Under the pieces are notes generated by a model. That model did not search any database. It was given only the letters and a program-made list of their open reading frames with translations, and was not told the origin of the DNA. Below, piece after piece: positions 38,801-51,800 of a stretch of 64,000 nt of DNA. How positions within the stretch are numbered: position 1 is the stretch's first letter; each line of letters opens with the position of its first letter. A program made the translations under genes and the position numbers. This DNA comes from Axinella damicornis. Taxonomy: Eukaryota > Porifera > Demospongiae > Axinellida > Axinellidae. Location: contig OZ007507.1 in NCBI GenBank assembly GCA_963931865.1, positions 9,500,689-9,564,688 on the forward strand, read 5' to 3'.

Positions 38801-41800
38801 CGTACGATAATACATCAATTTGTCCGATCATACCTTGGTCTGAAAATGAGCTTTGGCTGGCTGTAGTTCCAGAACCAAGCTACAGAGAATCGCCAATCTT
38901 TCAACTCAAAGTGCGATGGGTCTGTAGTATTGACTGAAGGTCCCACCCACTTCCGGTAATATACACGCTCGGCGCTAACGCGTCCGATTATACATGTCGT
39001 CCGATAATCAATGGCTTACTCTAGTACTGATCTTACTTGTGTCTTGATCTAATGGCCTCGGAGAGGGAGTTACGACCACCGGCACCCTCAGCAGTTGGGT
39101 CCGCCCCTTTCTCCAATAAATATTTCACAGTCTCAGCATTTCCACCAAAACATGCCCAATGCAAAGGAGTTATCTACGGAACACAAGATAGAAGTAGGTA
39201 CAAGAAAATCATTCCTTGAAACTAGAGGTGCTCAGCAGAGCACATACCCCGTGCGCAACTTTGACTTGAATGCTATAGAGGCCTACCACCGATTATTCAT
39301 ATAGCATGCACGATGAGCTAGCTAGGCCATGATTAACAGCGATGTTAGCATGCAGAATGAGATACCGTAAGTTGTGGCAGTAATGTTAGAAATAGGGTGC
39401 GGTCAAGTTGTATAAATTAGAAGCAAGAATTTCATGCAGCCTCTCAATTAGATCTCTGGTCTGTGAGTTATGTATTTTCTGAATTCTGACACTTCTATCC
39501 TGAAATAAGCCTTCAACAAGGCCTTCACTGCTCAAACTGCTTGGACAGACAGACAGACAGACAGACTGACTGACACACAAACCGATCACTCAACCCCCTG
39601 CTGCGCACGGGGTAATTGCCACTAGTGAGAAACCCTAGCCTCATTTTCAGGACACTCCGACATATAATATATGTTCATAGTACGTACATCTTCCCTACAA
39701 CATTTTCGCTGTTGGGATCCAAAAAACGAGACTAAGATACCTGGAATACTAAATAACTGAGCATGCACTCTCACCATTATTAGTACACCAGTGACCAATG
39801 AAATTTTCTGTGTACATCATCAACCTTCACGTGACATCCAAAAGTCCAGTATACGTACTACCACTGACATGCATATTGCCATGAACATTTATAACTAGTG
39901 ATAACTGAATCATGATAGGAGTGAGTACACACTCATGTGTAGATATCTTAGCCTCGTCCCAAGGCCTCCGCCCAGATTTTATCTCGCAGCCGTGGAGATA
40001 AAATCTGGGCGGAGGCCTGGGAACGAGGCTATAGATACCTATGACATACTTGTACTGCACAATCATGAGATACATACACAGTGGTTGGATGTTACCTAAA
40101 CAGCAAAACTGTTGCTGTTGAAACGCAACAAAACAACAAAACAACTGAAACTGGAGACAGTAGATACTAGCATTTCCCTAAGCTGGGTATGCCCATGCAG
40201 CTCAGGTAGTACCAGTCCAGAATCCAGTTGTGTAAAGCTAAGTGTTTACTGCTTGCCATCATGTGTCTTGCCAGCTATCAGTAAGGGTAGCTACACTCCT
40301 ACAAAACAACAATACTGATACGGAGATATACTTACTCCATTGTCATCTTTGATGTTGACATCAGTTCCCTTGTTGCCGAGGTATCTCACTGTGATAAGAT
40401 TGCCACTCTCTGCTGCTACGTGCAAGGGTGTCCGCTGATGGTACGTAAGAAAGAAACAAAGCTTAAATTCACTGCCTCAATGCAGGACTAATTGGTACCA
40501 TGATTCCCGTGGGCATGAGCTCTTTTCAACTGTAACTATAGCATGTCACAATGGGTTTTAGTGGAGGCCAAATACACTGCTGATCGTATGTTTGGCCACC
40601 GCTTGTGGAATGGCTTGTGGGGCATAGTTCAGGGTTGCTGTCCAGCATCCATGGATGGCAACACCTTTGTCTCTATTCAACAGTTTGTCTGTGGCAGTGA
40701 GGCAGACACTTGTATGTATCTATTGCTTCTTTCAAGAGCACTGTGTTGTTGTTTGTCACCTAACCCTAAACAAAAGGTTCTGCCGTAGTACTTGCCATGA
40801 CTTTGGCCAGATTCCTCAGCAGGTTGTTTCATGCCAATACCAATTGTAACTACTGTCGTAAGCTTGTCTGCAACAAGGGAGGGCAACAGGGGTGAAATCT
40901 TTTTGGTTAACAATACAATTTGATTTTAGAGTGTTACTGCTTGCCATGCTGAATCTTGTAATGGTAATACAACAGCATTGCTACATAGTGTGGAGTCAGC
41001 AGTAGCCTCATTCACCTACCCCATCGTCATCTTTAATGTTGACATCAGCTCCCTGGTCACCTAGGTATTTGACAGCGTCAAAATTTCCCTTCCTAGCTGC
41101 CAAACACAGTGGAGTCCGCTGATGGAGAAAAAATAAAGATTAACAAAGACTACAATTAAGCTTGTAGTTGGTTGCAAAAAGGTATATTTCAGTTCAATGC
41201 TCAGAAAGCCCATGAGATACACCAAGTAGTCATTGTGTACTCCAAGGCACAAAAAATGGCTATGCTGTCAGCTTCTCCAGTTGTGAGTGCTGTAATAATT
41301 TCTTGTCTTCCCTTTGGCCGCCATTGTTAGCGATTGGCTGAGCGTGGTTGCCATGTGGCATGTGTGAACTAACTACAATACTCAGCTTGCCCTACGCAAC
41401 CGGGGTTGCAAAGGCTACCAGGAGTGTGGTTGCTCCTCGTTATCAGCAAAATTCAATTACTGCTATCAGTCTGAGCAATCAACTGTTCCTAACTCACCTA
41501 TGAGTTGGGGAATGGGTGCAGGGGGCCGAAAAGTCAACTTTCTACAGTATTTTGACCAGGGAACTGTGGAATGCCAATCATATATTCTAGGCTGGCCTTC
41601 AAACGCTTCAACAAATCAATAATGGTAACACTCCTCCCCAAAACAGCAATCACTTACCCCATGGTCATCTTTGATGTTGATATCAGCTCCCTTCGCAAGG
41701 AGGTATTTCACTGTGTCCTTGTTGCCTATGGAAGATGCCACGTGCAGTGGACTCCACTGATTGAGAGAAAGAAACTGGCGGAGAGATAGAAACAAAGGTA

Positions 41801-44142
41801 AACGGGTACCAAGAAAATGATTGCTGGAGCATTCCAGTTCTCAGCTATACGTACACCACACAACATCACAATATCAAGATTCTAATGTGTGTGCGCGTAA
41901 CAGAAGTGGGATGTTCTTGGGGTGGGACTAGACTATAGTGACACCCGACCTTCGTACTTCAATTTACTGAACCTTGAACTCCGCGCAGAATGTCGAGAAC
42001 ATTGGGCATGGGCTAGAATATTCCAGAATGGCTGGCGGATACAATTGGGGAGCAGCGGACGCAATCAGGGAGCTGCAGTTGAAGCGGATGCAAGTGGCGA
42101 GCAGCAGCTGAAGTGGACGCAATTGGGGAATTGGGGAACAGCAGCTGAAGTGGGGAGCAGCAGCTGAAGCGGACGCAATCAGGGAGCAGCAGCTCTGCAC
42201 AGAGAGCTGTCTAGTGCCAGATTACTCACGTAGGCGAACGAGGGGCAAGTAGCTGAGCGAGCGAAGCTACTTGTACATATGACATTTGAGATGTAAAAGA
42301 ACATGATTATTAGGCCACACTTTTATTATAAGAAGGAAATATACCAAACACATAGTTATTATTGCGCAAGGTGAGTGTTTTGGGGGAGATGACAGATGTC
42401 ATGAAAATTAGATTGTGCATTTACCAGCCACGGAACATGATTCCATCACCTCGTAGCCTCGAGGCCTCTTGATTACTGCCATAAGCCCAGCTGCTCTTGT
42501 AGGAGCAAACTGGGCAGTGAAAGAAGTGACTATATTGCTGCTAAACTCAGCAGGAAATGGAGAAGCCTAGACCTCTTTATGGGCATGGTAGCCTCTTACC
42601 GTTGCTGATACAACAACTGAAAGTTGGTTTCAAACTTGACTGGAGTTTGATTGTTGGGGTGAGCCTGAGTGAGACCTCACACTGCAGGCTGCTGAGTACA
42701 GTACGTGATACGCTGCTGTACATGAGCTGTCCAGCTGGCTGGAGGGGAACTAGGCTTTAGCGATGAAGGGAGAGGGGAAATCCAGGCTTCAGCGAGAGGG
42801 AGACTGTCAGACTGAGCTGCAGTGACAAGCTGAAATCTAATGAGCAGGAGGCAAGCATTGCCCATAGCCATGCCCTAGCTGAAAACTCTGCACTTACCAA
42901 CTGGTTCACAGACACATCAAGCACATCACGTTGGATTTGTTTGTACATATTCAATGTATACATAATTATATATACGCAAGTACGTAGTTCATATACATGT
43001 TGGGATTCCGGTACTTTGTGCAACATTCCTACTGCTTCTCAGTGCAGAACGTGTCTTACTCAAGCTTGCCCCACTGGCCATTCTCATCTGCCTGTGTGAC
43101 CTGCCACAACTGCGTAATTACGCAAAAAGAGACTCTGTATTCACATACGTACCTCATTCCAACCACCAATGTAGATGCGTGACTTGGTGTTGATATCTAG
43201 AGGTAGAACAAGATATTTTGCACTAAAAGAACTAGTTCAGGGTCACTAATACACATCACAGGGCTTCCAACACACTAAACCAAGTAGACCACGAACTGTC
43301 AACTTAACCAATTGTGCATTGGTGTTCACATCAAAAGCAATTTGCACTAAAAGAACTATTGCTTCAGACATGTCTATTCCCAGTCTGTGGGAACACGAGA
43401 ACACATTACTGTACATGCCTGTGCCTGTGCCAATGGACCATCTGCCTCCATATTGCTACGAAGGGCTTTCCTGGTGGTGCATACACACGTGGAGGACCAA
43501 TGAATGCGCTTTATGCAAAGTCAGAGTCTGGCTACATGGATGGTGAGCAGTATATATGCTGTGGTTTGAGAGGGTCTTCCTGAAATACGTACTGCTCTCC
43601 TGACAGGCCAATTATCCTCGTTCAGGATGGGCATAAATCACACATAAACTGGATCAAGAGAGCACGTCGAGAGGGTGTCATTCTTTTCAACCTAGTCACT
43701 CAACAAGAATCTTTTCAAGCCGCTTTTGGTAGTACTCTTAAGTCACTCACATTTGCTCATCAAGATTTCAAAGATGATTCCCACGTGTGTTCAGGGATCC
43801 ATGTGACAAGACTTGTACACCCTTCAGAATCAAGCAATCCTTTAGCGATGCTGGCATATGCCCTTTTGACCCCACCAAAATCAAAGTCGATATCCTTGGT
43901 CCTTCAGAGCACCACCAATAATTGGCCATAATAGGCGACCCTACGCTATGTAGCTTCTCAAAGTCATTGAGGATTACATCGAAAGCGTTTGTATCAAACG
44001 GACACACTCTGCTTGGTCATCAAAATATATAACAGGTCCACAATGGCCACATGACATTCATGAGTAGGAATTGACCCAATCAGTGGTTCAAGAGATCCAG
44101 AGATTATGTCAAAAGATTATGTCAAAAAAATTGTACCTAGGC

Positions 44143-44182
<40 letters not shown>

Positions 44183-46835
44183 CAGGCACCAACTATGGCC
44201 TTCCTGAAATGTCTGTGTGTACCAAAAGTGGACCCACTGTGGTGTATCAAACTAACATGTGAGGACGACCTCTATACAATGAGTGATATGTGTGCGTATA
44301 TAGAAACAATATTTGAGATGGATGTCATATCTTGATGCTAAAGAAGAGGCTGATTTGGTGGTGTATCTTGTGGAGTCATCTACCCTTGTGTACGTGAAAA
44401 TGAGACATGAAGCACGTAAAAGGTATTGTCGAGAAGTTCGTTATTGAGAGAGGTACTCTACATCTAAGTAGGAAGGGGAGAGCGAAGGAGCTGGATGATG
44501 TGGTTGTGAAGTTGAAGGGGCAACAGGTGGCTCAGAGTGAAAAGGAAAAGTGTCTGGGAGTGTGGATAGATGACTGTTTGAAGTGGAGAGATCACATAGT
44601 TGCTGTTCGACGGAAGTGTTTTGCTGGTCTGGCAAGGTTGAGAAGGCTGAGAAATACTCTGCCATTAACCACGAAAAGGAAGATATACCGTAGTTTCTCG
44701 AAAATACGCCCACCCTCGAAAATACGCCCACCCCCCTTTTTCGCGACAAGTTGTTGCAAAGGGTCATTCATTACTCGAAAGTACACCCACCCTATTAGGG
44801 CCTATTTTCGGGAGAGGGGTCCTCGAAAATACGCCCACCCCCCTCTTTGAGCAGATTCTAAATTCATCGCCCATGGGCGTATTTTCGAGAGACTACAGTA
44901 CAATGCCTTGGTGCTGCTGTATCTGGACCACTGTTGTGTGCTGTGGCAAGAATGCGGGAAGACATTAGAGCAGAGGGTTGAGAGAATTCAAAACTATGGA
45001 ATGCGACTGATATGTTCAAAGGCCCCAAGAATTCCTAGTGAAGAATTGAGAAGGAACCTGAAGCAGATGCCCTTAACTAAGCGCAGAGAGATGTTCAGGT
45101 TAACACTCGTGCAGCGATGCTTACATAAGCAGGCACCGACTTACCTGTCCGAATGCTTTGAGGCGAATGGAAATTATGGAGACAGAATTACATGGGGACA
45201 CAGAAATCTCCACCTCAAGCCAATTAAAACAGAACTTGCCTGAAAAGCTATGCACTTTCAAGGGGCATGCAGTTGGAACACCTCGGTGCCGGGATTAAAG
45301 ATATTGAGAGACTAAAGTCTTTAGGTGCCGCCTGAAGACTATCCGAACAATAATCAATTGGTGGAGCGAGTGGGGGCCGAGATTGGGTTGCAATTGAACA
45401 GTCAGAAATCCGAGACATCAAGGACTCCATTCTGCTCTCTCTCCCAGGGGCTCAGATGGTAGACCCAATGAAGGCCACTCTGTTGGGGTCTCCAATCGGT
45501 GATGTGTCCTCTATCTCTGACACCCTCAGCGACAAGACCGACCAACTGAGGTAGATGGGGAACAGGCTCCAACATCTGTCTGCTCATGATGCCATTCTGC
45601 TCCTGAAGGACTCTTTTGCTATTCCGAAACTGCTGTATTGCCTCCGAACCTCACCCTGTTTCCTGTCTCCCCGACTCCAGGAATATGACAACCTGCTCAA
45701 GAGCATTGTGAGTGGCATCACTAATGTCCACTTTTGATGAAGGAGAAGACCCTGCCTGGATGCAATCAACGCTCCCGGTCAACCTCAAGGCATCTTGCAC
45801 CGCTGACACCCTCTTGGAGAATGCAACTAACCCCAGAACTCGTACTCGTCTACTTGCATCCACTTCTGGGGAGTCTGGAGCATGGTTGAATGTCCTCCCG
45901 ATTTCATCGCTGGGCCTCCGCATGGACAATGATACCATCAGGGTAGCGGTTGGCCTCCGTCTGGGCGCCCCACTATGCAGACCTCACACATGTCAATAGT
46001 CTCGTTCTCAGACAATTTATCCAGCGCGTGTATCGCTTCCAGTATAATGCACGCGCGATACTAAAAGCGATCCGTGCTGGGGTTGGTTGGCCAAGACTAA
46101 CGTGTCATTATTGTGGTGCAGAGGTTGATGCTCAGGGAACACATGGACTCAGTGTTCGTCAGAGTGAGGGGCGTCATCATCACCATGCTTCTATGAATGA
46201 TATCATCCATCGGACATTGACCTCGGCTAAATTCCATCCCGCCTGGAACCATCTGGCCTCCACCGATCAGATGGGAAGCGCCCTGACGGAGTCACGATAG
46301 TCCCATGGAAGAATAGCCAACTTTTGGTGTGGGATGCTACCAGTCTGGACACCTTTGCCCCCTCATATACCTCGAGAGCCAACAGCGAGGCTGGAGCAGT
46401 GGCTGCCTTAGCGGAGGACAGGAAGAAGGCCAAGTACATTTGTCTGAAGCCTACCTACTGCTTCACTCCAATCATCATCGAGTCTTCAGGAATTTTTGGC
46501 CCACTGACATTGGAGTTTCTAAAAGACCTTGGTTTTTGACTCAAACAAGCCACCGGTAATGACAACTCCTACACCTACACGGTCCAGAGACTGCCTGTAG
46601 CAGTACAGAGGGGGAATGCTGTAGGGTCAGCATCCGCCTTGGACATCCTCCCATAGCTTTTATTTTGTTATTGTGTTTGTTTGTTTGTTTAGTTCTGTCC
46701 TTCTTTGTGTTGTTTTGCATCAATAGCTATAACAGCTAAGGTTCAGTTCTTCTTTTGTTTTTATATACAGTATGTCATTTCACTGTTATTTCTGTCACGT
46801 ACATGTGTGAGTTATTGTAGTTGTAGTTTGTATTG

Positions 46836-46879
<44 letters not shown>

Positions 46880-48855
46880 CATCTCGTGTCAGCGATGGTT
46901 GGTGGAAACGATTTCTTGAGAGGCATCTGGAACTCCACTTCGATGTGGGGATGCAATCGCTCAAGTTAGAATGAATGCCATCAACCAGAACAACCCCTGG
47001 ATCCAAAACCACACAAGGTTGTAGCTGTAAAGGGGCAGAGAAAGGTTCGCTACCGTACCTCGGGAAAAGAAGAATGTGATTGGTTGTAGTAATGCCATTG
47101 GACAAGCCCACCTCCCATTCAACGTCTTTGATGCAAAGCAACTGAATCTACTCTGGATACATGGAGAATTTGAAGGTTATGGCCTGAGAAAGAAGGGGTG
47201 GGCGGACCAACAGCTGTTTCAGGGGTGGCTGAAGGGAAATTTTGCAACCGACGCAGTCCAAGGGCATCCACTACTCCTGCTGGTCGATGGACACAGTTCT
47301 CACTACGACCCACTTCTCACTACGACCCACTTGAGACAATACATTTTGTAAAAGAGCACTCCATCAATATCTTTTGCCTCCCACTCCACACATCAAAAGA
47401 GGCACAGCCGTTGGATGCTATGTAGTTCTTTTGGCCTGCTAAAGCAGCATTGAAAACAGGTATGCTATGACTTTGAAATCCCCTGGCAAGGTCCTTACCA
47501 AATTCAATTTCTCTGACGCAGTGGCTTGGCTTAAGGCTACTACTCGCTTCCAAACCGCTGGAGTGGTATACCGTTCAATCTGTCTGCCATATCAGTTCCT
47601 GCTATTCCAGAGAGTGATTGGTGGTTCAAGGTTTATTGTAGCCATTTGCACTATGAGAAGAAACAGCAGTTCAGCTACATAAATGTAAATCAGAATTTCT
47701 GTGTTTGATCTCACCAATAATTGGCAAGTTAGAAGGCACATACGATGCTACGAATCCCCGAAACTAAATACCCATTTTGGGGGCAGGACAGTCTTGTAAA
47801 CGACAGATTGATCTTCAATCTAGATTTGGTAGAAGTTCCATCTCCGTATAACGATCAGTGAGCGAGCTATGTAGCGAGAAACAACTTTCGGCCGATAATT
47901 GCTACGTATGTGCACTTGTATGCTGCTTTCGTGTACATTACAACAGAGCAGAAAACACTTAGCAATCATAAGGGGAGGTCAACAGGGGAGTTGCCCTGAA
48001 TATTTGTGAAGCTGCATTTGGGACTGAGAGACTCTCTCTCTCCTCTTGATCTTTCCCTCCTGCTCTGGTTGGGGCTCGCTCAGAGGGAATATCCCTCATC
48101 ACTTGTGAAACCATGTGTGAGACTATGCATGGGGAGGCACTTGGTATGCATAGTCACGTGATTCCATTCCATGTCATCACCACAATGCCTCCCCTTAGCT
48201 GCAGTTCACTGAAGCGACCAGTGGAGCCCAAGTCTAAATTGCCCCCATTCAAGAAAACCTCCAACAGAAGATAAACACGACTCTTTGATCAGTGTTGAAT
48301 ATAAACTGTCAGCAAAACATTCTTCAACAACACAACGAACAAGAAACCATTCAGAAGTAACAGCCAAAACACCTTGATACACTCCCACCTCACGTCATGC
48401 TTTCCTTTGTTGTAAAGGTTGGTTTCACATATTTGAGCGTAACTGTAGACATTACAGCAAGGAGTTAAGTATACATGTAAGTGAAAATGTATCTGTAATG
48501 GACCGAGCGGTAAAGCTTGAGAATTGCAGCAGAAGAACAAATTACTGAATCTCTTGAATCTCCCAATCTCCTAGTTACAAAACAAGCACTACTTATGTAC
48601 GTACAGGGAACACACAAAGGCAAAGACAAAGACAACAATACACAAAAGAAGTTGCCCTGTGCACCAAGGGGCTCCCGCTCTCTCCAATGTCAATCAGCAT
48701 TTCTACTTTTAGCACTTCTACTTGATAGGCCAGTCCATCACAGTATCACTTTTTCACTCATTATCATGATCGCAAAGTACCACTTTAGCCATACAGCACT
48801 ATTGAGAATGCAAGATTAGAATACTGTTAAACCTGGGTCACCTTTGGCAAGCAAA

Positions 48856-48893
<38 letters not shown>

Positions 48894-51800
48894 ACCATGG
48901 ACTTCCGCCACAAGGATTTGCACTGAACCAATCAGATTGCGGAACGAAAACACGTGAACATTTGACTATTTTGTAGGTGTGTTTACTTTCCCATGCTAAC
49001 GCATAAATTATAGACTCAGAAATGAGTGTCAAGGACGAAGCACCCCCGGAAAAATGAAGGTAGATGACAGGTGTGCGAGACGGCCACTGGTCTTAGACGC
49101 TGTTCACTTCGGTTTGTTTGCAGGATCAGCTCGCTCATTGTCTGTCACCGCTTACGGGATCGACAGTTCGCAAGGTGAGTTGAGGAGGGCAGGGGCTAGA
49201 ACCTTCCAGAATGGCTGGGTCTGCAAGCAGACACAGTTGGGGAGCAGCAACTGATGGGGGACACAATCGAGGAGCAGCAGCTGAAGTAGACACCATCGGG
49301 GAGCAGCAGCTGAAGCAAACACAATTGGGAAGCAGCAGATGATGCGGACACAATTGGGGAGCAGCTGCTGAAACGAACGCAATCGGGGAGCAGCAACGCT
49401 TCATGTTGAGGCGGACACAATAGGCTCCTCTCTCCATGTTGGATCACTATCGTTCACAGATGTTTATGTGCAGGGCTGTCAGAAGCAGCTGCAGAGTGGT
49501 CAGGCCAGAGTAGCCTTGTTCCCAGGCTCTTGAGGAGATAAGGCCAGGGTTGGAGTACGTTGTGGCGTGAAGTGCCGCGCAACATTTTTAGCGCTCGTTT
49601 GCTAAGGGTTGTTGGGGGGGGAGAGAGAGTCTGGGGGCATGCCCCCCAGGAACATTTCTCCTTCTGAGCTGCTTTCTTAGGCCATTTCAGAGGTACGTAT
49701 GTACGCCTATGTAGCTAGCTGTTGAAAGATTTCAGTGCATCTGTAACTTACAGAACGATTGCTTTGGAAAGATCGTGGAATGTGAGGGCCGCTGATTCTG
49801 CTATGATGCTGTTGCACGAGGCACACATAATTATACCGTAATAAAAAAAAGGAACTTTTAAGCCCAGACCAGTTCCGACGGCTCTGATGTGCCAAAACTA
49901 ACCATGCTGGCGAAGTTGTGAGCGTTGTAATAGTTTTTGTCTTCCCTTTGGCTGCCATTATTGGTTACTCAATCTACATAACGGTCATAACGTCACAACG
50001 TGACATGAGTTTTAATTGGAATGAGCTGTAATACCTGGCTTGTGATACCTGCAAGTTGCACGGGCTACCAGTATAGCTGTTTCCACTTGACAACTCAAAA
50101 CCAATTCTATTTATATGTGTTAACGAACACTATGTAGATACTGCTGTTTATCTCCTTACCTACACCATTCTGGATCAGGTTATCCATCACTGGAATGGAC
50201 CCAGCCCATGCAGCATAGCACAGAGCTTTGTTCGCAGCTGGTCGTTCTCCCGTTGTGTTGTCATCCTGGAGAAGCCTCACCAGTTCTTCTAGGAGATGGT
50301 GGAAACTCTCAACATCATTAAGTCGAATGGATTTCTCCAGGTCCTCGAGCACCTGCTCCTAAAATAGCGTACATGATGTGGAGGAAGAAAAATCCTATCT
50401 GGATTATGTAAGCAAGTACGTATAGTACATTGTATAGTCTACAACTTATTGTACCATTCAGAGTGCCTGACATACCGTAGTGTCCCGCTAATACGCCCCC
50501 TTCAAAAATACGCCCTCCCCCTCTTTTTCGCCCAAGTTCCTGCACAGGGTAGTTTGACTCGTTATAACGCCCCCCTGGTGAGCGTCTTCTGGAATATCTA
50601 ACCTACACTTGCGCAACTTTGCAGATCGTCTCTCATGCAGATCGAGTAGTCACCATTGACGCCGACGGTACAAGGCACCTCGCTGCCACTCTTCTGCAGG
50701 AAATACTAGGAAATGTTCTGTGGTTCATGACCGACAGTATTGCTGTTCTTGAGGATGCCGGGCCACAGCGAAGAATGTTATGGCCCTCGAGTTGAAGTGG
50801 CAGCTCTTCTCGCCGATGTAGGGAGACTACGCATGATGACCACGAACAGTACTGGCGCGATCGTTTGTACTTTTGTAACTGTGAACATGCAGTGCCATAA
50901 ACTAGCAAAACTTTTTGAGGGGGCGTATAATCGAGACTAATTGCGTACTCGAAAATACGCCCCCTCCCCTCTTTGGGCTTCATGTAGTGTACAAAATAGG
51001 GGGCGTATTAACGGGACACCACGGTAATTATTGTACACACATTGTGGTGCGAATACTGGGGCCCAGATCCCATCCCAATACTGAGCTGGAGAATGAACTT
51101 TAACCGTTGTAACATGCCTGCGTACGTACTTTGAAAGAAAGATGCAGTGAATTATAGTACTGATACGTAGGTAAATTCTTGCTTCGTTTCGTTGTTATTT
51201 CGGCTATTCCATAACTATTTATAACATTGGCTCCACCTCTTCGTGACCTCAGAGTCCCAGGACACATACATTGTAATGCATTTGGAAACTTCATGCTTCG
51301 AGATGACCGCTAGGAAACAGTCTTTTCCCACAATTTATATACGTACTTCACAGACGTCGTGCCTATATTGTTTCGGTTGTTTTTTCTAGCAACATTTCCA
51401 GTCCACCAGTAAATTGGTGAAGCCTCTATAGCAGGCTTACACAAATTCACTTGTGCTGCTACACAGGTACAGGGTGAATATGTTTAACACAAGCACTTGC
51501 AGTGAGTCTGTGGAAACTACAAGGGCTTCAGGTTACCTTACAGTTCACTGCTGATTGGCCATGGTAGAAACTGGCCTCTTTATTCACTGGACTGGACTGG
51601 ATTGGACTGGACTGGACTGGACTGGACTGGACTCACCCAAAAATCTGTAAAATACCTTTTTCAGTGTACTACTATTTTCTGAATTCTGACACTTCTATTC
51701 TGAACTAAGCCTTCAACAAGGCCTTCATTGCTCAATCTGCTTCACTCTACCCCTGCTGCACACCCGCACATGGGGTAATAACCCCCCCCCCCCCCCCCCC

